This document shows positions 55,105 to 63,417 of a stretch of 64,000 nucleotides of DNA, in pieces. The notes beneath the pieces were generated by a model. It searched no databases. It worked only from the letters and a program-made list of their open reading frames with translations, and was not told where the DNA came from. A program made the translations under genes and the position numbers. This DNA is from Actinomycetospora callitridis. GTDB lineage: Bacteria > Actinomycetota > Actinomycetes > Mycobacteriales > Pseudonocardiaceae. Numbering within the stretch: position 1 is the stretch's first letter; each line of letters opens with the position of its first letter. The stretch is from contig NZ_JAQZAK010000002.1 in NCBI RefSeq assembly GCF_028737265.1, positions 1 through 64,000 of the forward strand, read 5' to 3'.

Positions 55105-55511
55105 CGACTGCCCATCACTCGGGTCAGCGCGATCTCCAGGACGACGCGCTTCGGGTTCTCCCGCGGGACGCGGTAGCGCTGCGCGTAGCGGTGCTCGCCG
55201 TCGGCCACCGACTCCGGATCGTCCCGGACCACCGCCAGCCCCTCGAGCGTCGACCACCGGCCGCGGTCGACCTGGCTGACCGCGACCCGCGCGCCGCCCT
55301 CCCCCGCCGCGCGCACCTGGCGGGCCTTGACGCTGGTGCCCGACGTGATGACCCGCGCGATCGCCGTGTCCAGGTCGAGGGTGACGCCGACGGGCACGAC
55401 GTGCGGCGACCCGTCACGGCGCAGGGTCGTCAGCGTGCAGAGGTGGTACTCGGACCAGAACCGCGCGAACTCCTCGCCGCGCGCGTGCAGGTCGGCCGGT
55501 GTCACGGTCAC
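55101..55511 (-). CDS. PPOX-class F420-dependent oxidoreductase (Rv1155-like)
   Basis: A roughly 136-residue split-barrel protein: FARFWSEYHLCTLTTLRRDG, SPHVVPVGVTLDLDTAIA, ITSGTSVKARQVRA, RVAVSQVDRGRWSTLEGLAVV are typical of F420-binding Rv1155-type proteins. It would reduce or oxidise an unknown cofactor or substrate with F420. GTG 55511 (or 55505) gives the conserved N-terminus; the longer upstream frame overlaps the neighbouring gene and is Arg/Pro-rich. It is convergent with the LLM-class gene, giving an F420-linked pair. Confidence 0.85.
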   Translation of the reverse strand: MTVTPADLHARGEEFARFWSEYHLCTLTTLRRDGSPHVVPVGVTLDLDTAIARVITSGTSVKARQVRAAGEGGARVAVSQVDRGRWSTLEGLAVVRDDPESVADGEHRYAQRYRVPRENPKRVVLEIALTRVMGSR

Positions 55512-55546
55512 GGACGCCGATGGTGCCCTGCCGGGTGCGCGGGCGG

Positions 55547-57568
55547 TCACCCGCCCTGCGGGGGCGGCGGTGACGCCGACCGGGTGACGGTGTCGGCGAG
55601 CCACGCCCAGAAGCGCGGGTCCATCGGTGACGTGGTCGGGATGACCATCTGGGGCTCCACCTCCGCCGCGCTGGTCGACGTCCGGTCCGACGAGCTGTCC
55701 GAACTGTCCGAGCTGTCCGAGCTGTCGGAGCTGTCGGAGCTGCGGGAGCTCTCCGAGCTGGTCCCACCCGGATCGCTGTCCCCGGTGGCCACGGTGCGCC
55801 GCGAGGTCGGGCCTCCGGTGGCCGAGCTGCCGGTGGCCGAGCTGCGGGTGGTCGGGTCGTCGTCGGCCGTGGCCCGGGTGCTGGCGCGGGACGAGGTCTC
55901 CGACGACCGGTCCGAGCCGCCCGACGACTCCGACGAGTCCGACGACTCCGGGGCCTGGGTGGTCGTCCGGGGCCGTGTCGCGGTGACCGACTCGTCGCCC
56001 GCGGACGCCGAGGCCTCCCCGCGCGAGGCGGACGCCGACGCGCCCCCGGCAGTGGCCTCGGCGCCGCCGGCCGACGCCGAGGCGGACGGGCGGGCGGACC
56101 GCGACGCGGTCGACGAGGGGTCGGCCTCGGTGGTGTCCGGAGCCGACGTGTCGATGTCCGGCCCCGGGTCGCTGTCGTCCGGCGCGCTCGTGCGGGTGGT
56201 GAGCGACGCCCCGGTGGTGGGGTCGACGGTGGTGGTGGTGCCCTGCTGCGGATCGGTGGTCGTGGTGACCCCGGTGGACGGGTCGGTGGTCGTGGTGGGC
56301 GCCGCGGAACCCTCCGACGCGTCCTCGTCCGGCGCGACCGTGGCGTCGCTCGGGAGCGGCCAGCCCTCAGGCGTCGTGGTGGGCAGCGAGCGCTCGGCGG
56401 TGCCCTCCGGCGTCGACTCCGGGACGCTGCTCTCGGCGTCCACGCTCTCCGTGGGCTGGCCGTAGGTCGGCCAGCCCTCGGGCGTGGTCGCCGCGGTGCG
56501 GGCGCCGGTGGGCAGCTCGAGGGTGGGGTCGTCGGCCGTGGTCGCGGGCGGGCTGGTGGACGCCCCGCCGGGCCGGTCGGTGGGGGTCTCCGCCGGCGTC
56601 CGGGCCGGGGTCCCGGTGGGCGAGGACGGCTCGTCGGCGCCGCTGGGCAGCAGGTCGGGCAGCAGACCGCCGCCTCCCTCATCCCGGCCACGCTCGTCAC
56701 CGTCACCGCGGTCGCCGCCGCGGCCGCCACCGTTGCCCTCGCCCCGGCCACCCTCACTCCGGCCCCCGTCACCCCGGCCGCCCTCGTCCCGGCCGCCGCC
56801 GTTGCCGCCGGGCGAGCCGGTGGGCTCGTCGCGCGTCGGGTCGGGCAGGAGCGGGAGGTCGAGGACCGGGCCGGCGTCGTCGTCCGCCGTCTCCCGCGGC
56901 CCGGTCTCCCGCGGCCCGGTCTCCGCCACCGTCTCCCGCGGCCCGATCTCCGGCGGCCCGGTCTCCGGCGGCGAGGTGGGCGCCGGACCTCCCGTGTCGA
57001 GCGGGATGCTCGGGTCGAGGGGCGGCTCGATGAGGTCGGGCGAGCTGTCGGCACCGGGCAGGGGCACGGGGTCGAGCTCGGGCGCGAGCTGGTCGAAGCC
57101 CGGGGGCGGCGTGACGGGCTGCTCGGAGCCGGGATACGCGGGCTCGCCCGCAGGGGCCGACGGCGTGCCGAGCGGGCGCGAGCCGGGCAGCGGGATGGGC
57201 GTCAGGGGCGGGGCGACATCATCGGGCAGGGAGCCGTCGGGGAGAGAGCCGCCGGGCAGGGCCTGGGGGTCGCCGGTGGACGGGGCGGACGCGTCGGGCG
57301 CGTCGGTGATGGGCTCGCCGGAGCCCGGCTCGCCCTCGGAGGAGCCGTCGACCGTCTCGGAGGTGGTGGGGGCGTCCGACGCGCTGCCGGTGAGGCCGGT
57401 GGCGTCGTCGCGGGGGCCGGCCGGGACGACCGCCGTGCCCACACCGAACAGCGCGGCGACAAGGGCGACCGTGAACAACGTGGTGACCACGATGTTGCGC
57501 GGAGTGCGGAACGGCCACGGTCGCGGACGCGGCGCCGGGTTCCACCCTCGGGACGAGGTGGACGGCAT
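55547..57568 (-). CDS. Membrane-anchored mucin-like Ser/Thr/Pro/Asp-rich protein
   Basis: A 673-residue protein. The N-terminus is short and cytosolic, followed by one membrane helix (about 25-50: IVVTTLFTVALVAALFGVGT). The rest is low-complexity extracellular sequence: Pro/Glu/Gly-rich blocks, repeated ETGPRET units, PSTGVTTTTD-type Thr repeats, and near the C-terminus SDSSDSSDSSDSSDSSS. Only the last 30 residues (MDPRFWAWLADTVTRS) look globular. Heavy O-glycosylation of the Ser/Thr tract is plausible. No catalytic domain was seen. Composition parallels the linker of the cutinase fusion nearby. Confidence 0.72.
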   Translation of the reverse strand: MPSTSSRGWNPAPRPRPWPFRTPRNIVVTTLFTVALVAALFGVGTAVVPAGPRDDATGLTGSASDAPTTSETVDGSSEGEPGSGEPITDAPDASAPSTGDPQALPGGSLPDGSLPDDVAPPLTPIPLPGSRPLGTPSAPAGEPAYPGSEQPVTPPPGFDQLAPELDPVPLPGADSSPDLIEPPLDPSIPLDTGGPAPTSPPETGPPEIGPRETVAETGPRETGPRETADDDAGPVLDLPLLPDPTRDEPTGSPGGNGGGRDEGGRGDGGRSEGGRGEGNGGGRGGDRGDGDERGRDEGGGGLLPDLLPSGADEPSSPTGTPARTPAETPTDRPGGASTSPPATTADDPTLELPTGARTAATTPEGWPTYGQPTESVDAESSVPESTPEGTAERSLPTTTPEGWPLPSDATVAPDEDASEGSAAPTTTTDPSTGVTTTTDPQQGTTTTVDPTTGASLTTRTSAPDDSDPGPDIDTSAPDTTEADPSSTASRSARPSASASAGGAEATAGGASASASRGEASASAGDESVTATRPRTTTQAPESSDSSESSGGSDRSSETSSRASTRATADDDPTTRSSATGSSATGGPTSRRTVATGDSDPGGTSSESSRSSDSSDSSDSSDSSDSSSDRTSTSAAEVEPQMVIPTTSPMDPRFWAWLADTVTRSASPPPPQGG

Positions 57569-57712
57569 TCAACCCCCATCGAATCCAGCGTCGAATCCAG
57601 CCCGCCCCCGACAGCGGTCCGTGGCCCCACGACCTCGGAGATCTGTACGGTACGCCGCACCTGTGGGCCGGGTCAGCCGTTTCGTGGTTCTCCCGGCTTT
57701 TCCGCGGGCACG

Positions 57713-58876
57713 ATGGAGGGCGTGGGTGCCGAGCTCGGTGCGCGCGACGTCGCGCGCCCTCCGACCATCGAGACGACGTCCCCCCGACTCGACCTCGACC
57801 TGGCCGTCGTGCGCGGCGCCTATCGCACGATGCGTGGCCTGCTGCCCGACGTGGAGCTCTGCTACGCGGTCAAGGCCAACCCGCAACCCGAGGTCCTCGC
57901 CCTGCTCGTCGCCGAGGGCGCCTCGTTCGACCTGGCGAGCGTCGGCGAGCTCGACCTCTGCCTGCTCGCCGGCGCCCGTCCCGGCGCACTGTCCTGGGGC
58001 AACCCGGTGAAGAAGGTCACCGACGTCCGGGCCGCGTGCGCCGCCGGCGTCGCCCGGTTCACCACCGACGCCCCGGCCGACGTCGACCTGCTCGCCCGCG
58101 AGGCCCCCGGCGCGACCGTGGGCGTGCGGCTCGCGGTCGGCGACGACGGTGCGGCGACGCCTTTCGCGGGCAAGTTCGGCGCCGGCGAGGACGAGGCCGT
58201 GGCGCTCCTGGGCCGCGCCCGGGCGGCGGGTCTCGACGCTGCCGGGATCGGGTTCCACGTCGGCAGCCAGCAGCGCGACCCCCGTGCCTGGGCGCGCGCG
58301 ATCGACGTCGCCGCCCGGGTCGCCGCACGCCTCGGCGGGGGCGCGCCGAGGGAGCTGAACCTCGGCGGCGGCTTCCCCACCACGCACGCCGGCGGGCCGA
58401 CGCCCGACCTCGCCGCCTGCGCCGACGCGATCCGCGAGGCCCTCGCCCGTCACGCCGACCGGTGGCGTCCCCGCCTCGTGGCCGAGCCGGGTCGCGCGCT
58501 GGTGGCCGACGCCGGGACGCTGCGCGCCGAGGTGGTGCTCGTCGCCGAGCGCGCCGGCCGGCGGTGGGTCTACCTGGACGTCGGCCGCTACCAGGGGCTC
58601 GCCGAGACCGAGGGCGAGATGATCGTCTACCGGCTCCGGACGCCCGGGCGCACCGGCGCGACCGGCCCCGTCGTGCTGGCCGGCCCCACCTGCGACGGCG
58701 ACGACGTCCTCTACCGGCACGCCGGCGTCCGCCTGCCCCTCGACCTCGCGGCCGGCGACGTCGTCGAGTTCCTCGGCGCCGGCGCCTACACGGCCAGCTA
58801 CGCCTCGGTGGGCTTCAACGGCCTGCCGCCCCTGCCCACGTACGTGCACGAGACCCCGGAGGAAGGTGGGAATTGA
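57713..58876 (+). CDS. PLP-dependent ornithine/diaminopimelate-type decarboxylase
   Basis: A 387-residue fold-III PLP enzyme: the Schiff-base Lys in ELCYAVKANPQPEVL, FDLASVGELDLCLLAG, the FHVGSQQRDPRAW motif, LNLGGGFPTTH for phosphate binding, LVAEPGRALVADA, and the C-terminal Cys-Asp in VLAGPTCDGDDVLYR (the catalytic Cys of ODC in GPTCDG). This fits ornithine decarboxylase better than diaminopimelate decarboxylase. Product putrescine would feed the fused SpeD-SpeE protein encoded directly downstream with a TTGA overlap. Confidence 0.9.
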   Translation: MEGVGAELGARDVARPPTIETTSPRLDLDLAVVRGAYRTMRGLLPDVELCYAVKANPQPEVLALLVAEGASFDLASVGELDLCLLAGARPGALSWGNPVKKVTDVRAACAAGVARFTTDAPADVDLLAREAPGATVGVRLAVGDDGAATPFAGKFGAGEDEAVALLGRARAAGLDAAGIGFHVGSQQRDPRAWARAIDVAARVAARLGGGAPRELNLGGGFPTTHAGGPTPDLAACADAIREALARHADRWRPRLVAEPGRALVADAGTLRAEVVLVAERAGRRWVYLDVGRYQGLAETEGEMIVYRLRTPGRTGATGPVVLAGPTCDGDDVLYRHAGVRLPLDLAAGDVVEFLGAGAYTASYASVGFNGLPPLPTYVHETPEEGGN

Positions 58877-60144
58877 CGACCACGACCCCGACCACGCACC
58901 GGACGGTCCCCGCGTCGTTCGCGGGCCGCCACGTGCTCGCCGAGCTGCGCGGCGTCGATCCCGCCGTGCTCGGCGACGAGCACGCCGTGGCGGACGCCCT
59001 GCGCCGCGCGCTCGACGAGGGTTGCGCGACGGTGCTCGACGTCGTCACCCACCGGTTCGAGCCCCAGGGCACCACCGTTATGGCGTTGCTGGCCGAGTCG
59101 CACGCCTCGGTGCACGCGTACCCGGAGGCCTCCGCGGCGTTCGTGGACGTCTTCACCTGCGGCGTCCAGGCCGACCCCGAGCTCGTCGTCGACGCCCTGG
59201 GCCGTGAGCTGGGTGCGGCGGAGGTGCGCGCGCAGGTCGTCGCCCGGGGTGCCGGTCTCGCGCCCGCCGGCGGCGGCCGGGAGGTCGACGAACCGCTCGC
59301 GGCCGGGATACGCCGGCGCTGGCGGCTCGACGAGGTGCTCTGGCGGGGTCGTACGGAGTGGCAGGACATGATGGTCGCGCGCACCGCGCAGGGTGTCTCG
59401 CTGTTCTGCGACGGCGAGCGCCAGTCCACCGAGCAGAGCCAGCTCGTCTACCACGAGGCGCTCGCCGTCCCCCCGATGCTGCTGGCCGACGAGCTGCACT
59501 CGGTGCTCGTCGTCGGGTCGTCCGAGGGCGTCGTCTCCCAGCTCGCGCTGGCCGCCGGGGCGACCCGCGTCGACCACGTCGACATCGACACCGAGTGCGT
59601 CCGCCGGTGCGCCGAGCTGCTCCCCTACGGCTACACCCCCACCGAGCTGGCCGCCGCCGAGGCCGGCGACGGCCCGGTGCGCATGCACTACGCCGACGGC
59701 TGGCAGTTCCTCGCCGACGCCGCCGCGCGCGGCGACCGCTGGGACGTCGTGATCGTCGACCTGCCCGACGAGCCGGTCGAGGTGACCGACCCCGCCCAGC
59801 ACGCCCGGCTCTACGGCGCGGAGTTCCTGCGCCGGTGCGCCGACGTCCTCGCCCCCGGCGGGGTCGTGTGCTCGCAGGCGGGCTGTCCGACCCTGTGGCG
59901 CAACGACACGCTGCAGCGGATGACCGACCGCTTCGACGACGTGTTCGCGACGGTCCTGCCCTACTGCTCCGACGAGCACGAGTGGGCCTACCTCAGCGGC
60001 CGCGTGCAGCCGGTGGACGACCCGGTCGCGCTCGCGATCGCGCGCCTGCACCGCTTCCCCGAGCTGACCTCGATCGACGCCGACGCCCTGCGCCGCGGCG
60101 CGATCCTGCCGTTCGCGGTGCGTGCTCGCCTGCCTGTGTCCTGA
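58873..60144 (+). CDS. Fused S-adenosylmethionine decarboxylase / spermidine synthase
   Basis: A 423-residue fusion. Residues 1-125 are a prokaryotic SpeD: LLAESHASVHAYPE and FVDVFTCG give the self-cleavage Ser76, His81 and Cys96 with the same spacing as in Thermotoga SpeD. Residues about 135-423 are spermidine synthase: EWQDMMVARTAQGVSLFCDG, DELHSVLVVGSSEGVVSQLAL, VDHVDIDTECVRRC and VIVDLPDEPVE (the DxxD/active-site Asp). One protein would thus make decarboxylated SAM and transfer aminopropyl to putrescine. The TTG start overlaps the decarboxylase stop; GGAAGG lies six bases upstream. Confidence 0.88.
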   Translation: MTTTTPTTHRTVPASFAGRHVLAELRGVDPAVLGDEHAVADALRRALDEGCATVLDVVTHRFEPQGTTVMALLAESHASVHAYPEASAAFVDVFTCGVQADPELVVDALGRELGAAEVRAQVVARGAGLAPAGGGREVDEPLAAGIRRRWRLDEVLWRGRTEWQDMMVARTAQGVSLFCDGERQSTEQSQLVYHEALAVPPMLLADELHSVLVVGSSEGVVSQLALAAGATRVDHVDIDTECVRRCAELLPYGYTPTELAAAEAGDGPVRMHYADGWQFLADAAARGDRWDVVIVDLPDEPVEVTDPAQHARLYGAEFLRRCADVLAPGGVVCSQAGCPTLWRNDTLQRMTDRFDDVFATVLPYCSDEHEWAYLSGRVQPVDDPVALAIARLHRFPELTSIDADALRRGAILPFAVRARLPVS

Positions 60145-60177
60145 CCCGGAGGACCGCGCACACGCCATGATCGGCGC

Positions 60178-60894
60178 GTGGGCGTCGCGCTGATCGTGGT
60201 CTGGGCGATCCTCGGGCTGCTGTGGCTGGTCACGGCGCCGGGCGTCCTGGTCGCGTTCGCCGCGGTCGGGGACCCGCCGCGCGGGTTCCTGCCGGGGTGG
60301 GTGCTCGCGTTCCTCGGCTGGCTGTCGGTGCCCGTGACGGTGGTCCTGGCCCTGGTCGCGATCGCCGGCGACGGGGCGGTCGGCGTCCGGCCGTGGCTGC
60401 CGGTGGCCTCGCTGCTCGTCGTCCCCGCCGGCTACCTGGTCGGACTCGTGACCGTCCGGGTGGTCGCCCGGCTGGGAGGCGGTCCGCCGCCACCACCGAC
60501 GCCCCCGCGACGCCTCCGTCCCGGGGACCTCGACGCCCTCGACGACGACGCCCTCGCCGCCCACCAGCTCGACGTCGTCGGGGCGGCCGTCGCCCGGTGG
60601 TTCCCGGACGGGACGTCGGGCCTCGACCCCGCGTTCCCGCGCCTCGTGCTCGACAGCATCCGGCGCGGCGACGACGGCGAGGCCGTCCGGCGGGCGCTCG
60701 ACGAGCACCGCGACCTCGAACGGGGCCGGCGGACCCTCACCCCCCCCCCCCCCGCGCGCCAGCACGCCCTCTGGGCGCTGCTGATGCTCGCCCGCCTGCG
60801 CGGGGTGCGCGGACCCGACCGACCCCCGCGACGCGACGAGCCCATGCACCAGGAGCTCCTCGACCACGCCCACGACGCGCTCGAGAACGACTGA
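60178..60894 (+). CDS. Membrane protein with soluble C-terminal domain, unknown
   Basis: A 238-residue protein with three N-terminal hydrophobic helices (LIVVWAILGLLWLVTAPG, VLAFLGWLSVPVTVVLALVA, PVASLLVVPAGYLVGLVTV) followed by a Pro-rich linker and a soluble, charged helical domain (about 115-238). The gene contains a run of 14 C at 60740-60753 coding PPPP; any single-base change there would shift the frame for the last 46 residues. It starts GTG at 60178. No family recognised. Confidence 0.7.
   Translation: MGVALIVVWAILGLLWLVTAPGVLVAFAAVGDPPRGFLPGWVLAFLGWLSVPVTVVLALVAIAGDGAVGVRPWLPVASLLVVPAGYLVGLVTVRVVARLGGGPPPPPTPPRRLRPGDLDALDDDALAAHQLDVVGAAVARWFPDGTSGLDPAFPRLVLDSIRRGDDGEAVRRALDEHRDLERGRRTLTPPPPARQHALWALLMLARLRGVRGPDRPPRRDEPMHQELLDHAHDALEND
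60740..60753 (+). repeat. Homopolymer of 14 C inside a coding region
   Basis: C40 to C53 of the 60,700s form an uninterrupted 14-base run in the frame of the membrane-protein gene (Thr-Pro-Pro-Pro-Pro). It is the longest homopolymer I saw in the window. It could be a slippage site or a sequencing uncertainty. Confidence 0.9.
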
Positions 60895-60901
60895 CGGGAC
60901 G

Positions 60902-61309
60902 TCAGCCCAGAACCGCCGCCAGCTCGTCGGGGATGCCGGGCGCCTTGCTCCAGTCGCCGGTCTCGGGGTCACGCATCACGACGACGTAGACGTTGCGGCC
61001 GACCACGGCCACCTCGTCCGCCGACCGGTACACGGTGAACCCCAACGTAAAGCTCGTCGTCCCCCGGCGCTCGCAGGTGACCTCGACGCGGGCGTCGTCC
61101 CGCCAGCGCACCGAGCCGCCGTAGTCGAGCTCGGAGTGCACGACCATGACGTCGACCCCCGAGGCGATCAGCTTCGGGTAGGGCAGGCCGACGTGGTCGA
61201 GGAAGCCGGTGAAGGCCTCGTCGAACCAGGTCAGGTAGTGGCCGTTGAACACCACGCCCTGCTGGTCGATCTCCACGTACCGCGGGACGACGGCGAACGA
61301 GTAGGTCAC
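60902..61309 (-). CDS. 4HBT-family acyl-CoA thioesterase
   Basis: A 135-residue hotdog-fold protein: PRYVEIDQQGVVFNGHYLTW contains the 4HBT catalytic Asp region (D-x-x-G-V-V-F-N-x-H-Y), followed by FDEAFTGFLDHVGLPYPKL and a GTTSFTLGFTVYRSADEV core. It hydrolyses acyl-CoA, often aromatic or hydroxybenzoyl-CoA-like. Its GTG start overlaps the stop of the acyl-CoA synthetase by GTGA, so the two would activate and release the same class of acid. Confidence 0.9.
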   Translation of the reverse strand: MTYSFAVVPRYVEIDQQGVVFNGHYLTWFDEAFTGFLDHVGLPYPKLIASGVDVMVVHSELDYGGSVRWRDDARVEVTCERRGTTSFTLGFTVYRSADEVAVVGRNVYVVVMRDPETGDWSKAPGIPDELAAVLG

Positions 61310-63030
61310 TGGCGCAGCTCGGGGAAGTCCTCGTCCCGGTACTCGCTGTCCGGGGCCGCCGCGTCGGGGCTCGGGCGCAGCTCGTCCTCCCGGCCGCGGA
61401 GCTCGACACGACGGATCTTCCCGGAGATCGTCTTGGGCAGCTCGTAGAACTCGAGGCGGCGCACGCGCTTGTAGGCCGGCAGGTTCTCGCGGGCGTGGCG
61501 CAGGATCGCGAGCGCCGTCTCGCGCGAGGCCTCGTAGCGGGTCGAGAGCACGATGTAGGCCTTGGGCACGGCCAGGCGCAGCGGGTCGGGTGACGGGACG
61601 ACGGCGGCCTCGGCGACCGCGTCGTGCTCGATGAGCACGCTCTCCAGCTCGAACGGGCTGATGCGGTAGTCCGACGCCTTGAACACGTCGTCCGAGCGCC
61701 CGACGTAGGTGATGTAGCCGTCCGCGTCGCGGGAGCCGACGTCCCCGGTGTGGTACAGGCCGTCGCGCATGACCTCGTCGTTGCGCTCCGCGTCGTCCTT
61801 GTAACCGACCATCAGCCCGAGCGGGCGGTCGGCGAGGTCGATGCAGATCTCGCCCTCGTCGCCGCGCTCGCCGGTGACCGGGTCGACCAGGACGATCGGG
61901 TAGCCCGGCAGCGGGCGACCCATCGAGCCGTCCTTGACCGGCTGCCCGGGCGGGTTGCCGATCTGGAGTGTGGACTCGGTCTGGCCGAAGCCGTCACGGA
62001 TGGTCATGCCCCAGGCCTCGCGGACCTGCTCGATGACCTCGGGGTTGAGGGGCTCGCCGGCGCCCACGAGCTCGCGCACCGGCACCTGCACGCGCGTCAG
62101 GTCGGCCTGGATCAGCATCCGCCACACCGTCGGCGGCGCGCAGAACGTGCTGACGCCCTTCTCGACGATCACGTCGAGCAGCTTGTCGGCGTCGAACTTG
62201 GTGTAGTTGTAGATGAAGATCGTCGCCTCGGCGATCCACGGGGCGAAGACGTTCGACCACGCGTGCTTGGCCCAGCCCGGCGAGGCGACGTTGAGGTGCA
62301 CGTCGCCCGGCTGCAGCCCGATCCAGTACATCGTCGACAGGTGGCCGACGGGGTAGCTCGTGTGCGTGTGCTCGACGAGCTTGGGCTTCGACGTCGTGCC
62401 CGAGGTGAAGTAGAGCAGCAGGGTGTCGCTGCCCTTGGTCGGTCCGTCGGGCGTGAACTCGGCCGGGGCGTCGTACGCGGCGGAGAAGTCGAGCCAGGGC
62501 TCGGTGATGCGGTCACCCACGGCGATCTTGGTGTAGTCGCCGGGGACGTCGTCGAACTTGTCGACGTCGACGTCGCGGACGACGACGTGCTTCGCGTTGC
62601 CGCGGTCGATGCGGTCGCGCAGGTCGGCGGCACCGAGCATCGGCGTCGACGGGATGAGGATCGCGCCGATCTTCATCACCGCGAGGATGGTCTCCCACAG
62701 CTCGACCTGGTTGGCGAGCATGAGGATGACCCGGTCGCCGCGCCCCACGCCCTGCGCCCGCAGCCAGTTGGCGACGCGGTTCGAGCGCTCGCTCATGTCG
62801 GCGAACGAGTACTTCGTCTCCCGCCCGTCCTCCTCGACGACCCACAGCGCCGGACGCTGCGAGGTGCCGGGGTCGGAGCCGATGGCGTCGAAGTGCTCGA
62901 GGGCCCAGTTGAACTCCTCGAGCTGCGGCCACGCGAAGTCGCGCATCGCGGCGTCGAGGTCCTCGCGCCGCTCCAGCAGCAGATCCCGCGCCCGGCGGAA
63001 CTCGGTCGCGGCCTTGCTGAGCTCCGACAC
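61306..63030 (-). CDS. AMP-forming acyl-CoA synthetase
   Basis: A 574-residue ANL enzyme. Motifs: YFTSGTTSKPKLVEHTHTSY (P-loop with TSKPK), GFGQTEST, a YHTGDVGSRDADGYITYVGR block and the C-terminal KTISGKIRRVEL with the catalytic Lys. The N-terminal 60 residues and the AMP-binding wording resemble acyl-CoA synthetases of the AcsM/benzoate or medium-chain type. GTG 63030 is preceded by GGAAGGG. It overlaps the thioesterase gene; its acid substrate is not obvious. Confidence 0.9.
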   Translation of the reverse strand: MSELSKAATEFRRARDLLLERREDLDAAMRDFAWPQLEEFNWALEHFDAIGSDPGTSQRPALWVVEEDGRETKYSFADMSERSNRVANWLRAQGVGRGDRVILMLANQVELWETILAVMKIGAILIPSTPMLGAADLRDRIDRGNAKHVVVRDVDVDKFDDVPGDYTKIAVGDRITEPWLDFSAAYDAPAEFTPDGPTKGSDTLLLYFTSGTTSKPKLVEHTHTSYPVGHLSTMYWIGLQPGDVHLNVASPGWAKHAWSNVFAPWIAEATIFIYNYTKFDADKLLDVIVEKGVSTFCAPPTVWRMLIQADLTRVQVPVRELVGAGEPLNPEVIEQVREAWGMTIRDGFGQTESTLQIGNPPGQPVKDGSMGRPLPGYPIVLVDPVTGERGDEGEICIDLADRPLGLMVGYKDDAERNDEVMRDGLYHTGDVGSRDADGYITYVGRSDDVFKASDYRISPFELESVLIEHDAVAEAAVVPSPDPLRLAVPKAYIVLSTRYEASRETALAILRHARENLPAYKRVRRLEFYELPKTISGKIRRVELRGREDELRPSPDAAAPDSEYRDEDFPELRQ

Positions 63031-63052
63031 GATGGGCCCTTCCCTCGAGACG

Positions 63053-63089
63053 CCGATGGCCGAGGCGGTTCTACCACCTCGGCCATCGG
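63053..63089. terminator. Hairpin between the DUF3618 and acyl-CoA synthetase genes
   Basis: CCGATGGCCGAGG (63053-63065) and CCTCGGCCATCGG (63077-63089) form a perfect 13-base stem; GGT/ACC can add inner pairs in the 11-base loop. It lies 24 bases after the DUF3618 stop (63114) on the minus strand and just upstream of the synthetase start, so it probably separates the two transcripts. Confidence 0.7.
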
Positions 63090-63113
63090 ACCCGGGAGAC
63101 GCTGCGTCCCCCG

Positions 63114-63335
63114 CTACTTGAACAGCTTCCGCAGGATCACGAGCCCCACCAGTGCGCCGGCGGCGTAGACGGCGTACTTGATCCTCGGGTCGGCCCACTT
63201 CTGGGCGGCCATCTCCTTGCCCTGCTCCGAGAGGCGCTGGGGGCTGGCCTTCTCGGAGAGCTCGTCGAGGGCTCCGGCCAGCGCCTCGCGCGCTTGCTGG
63301 ATCTCCTTCTCGATGGCGTCCGTGTCCCGTGCCAC
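63114..63335 (-). CDS. DUF3618 small membrane protein
   Basis: A 73-residue protein of the actinobacterial DUF3618 family: an N-terminal amphipathic helix DTDAIEKEIQQAREALAGAL, the conserved DELSEKASPQRL segment, then WADPRIKYAVYAAGALVG with a membrane helix to the end (VGLVILRKLFK). Function unknown; such proteins often lie near membrane or stress genes. GTG 63335, divergent from bcp. Confidence 0.85.
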   Translation of the reverse strand: MARDTDAIEKEIQQAREALAGALDELSEKASPQRLSEQGKEMAAQKWADPRIKYAVYAAGALVGLVILRKLFK

Positions 63336-63403
63336 GACACCTCCCGTGTGGTCGTCGGTCGCGCTGACCGTCGCTCGTTCGCGACCGGCCGGTGGTCGGC
63401 GGC

Positions 63404-63409
63404 TATCCT
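63404..63409 (+). promoter_or_regulatory. bcp -10 element, apparently leaderless
   Basis: TATCCT lies eight bases before the GTG at 63418, so the transcript would begin at or within two bases of the start codon. No Shine-Dalgarno sequence is present. A -35 is weak. Confidence 0.5.
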
Positions 63410-63417
63410 GCCCGCCC

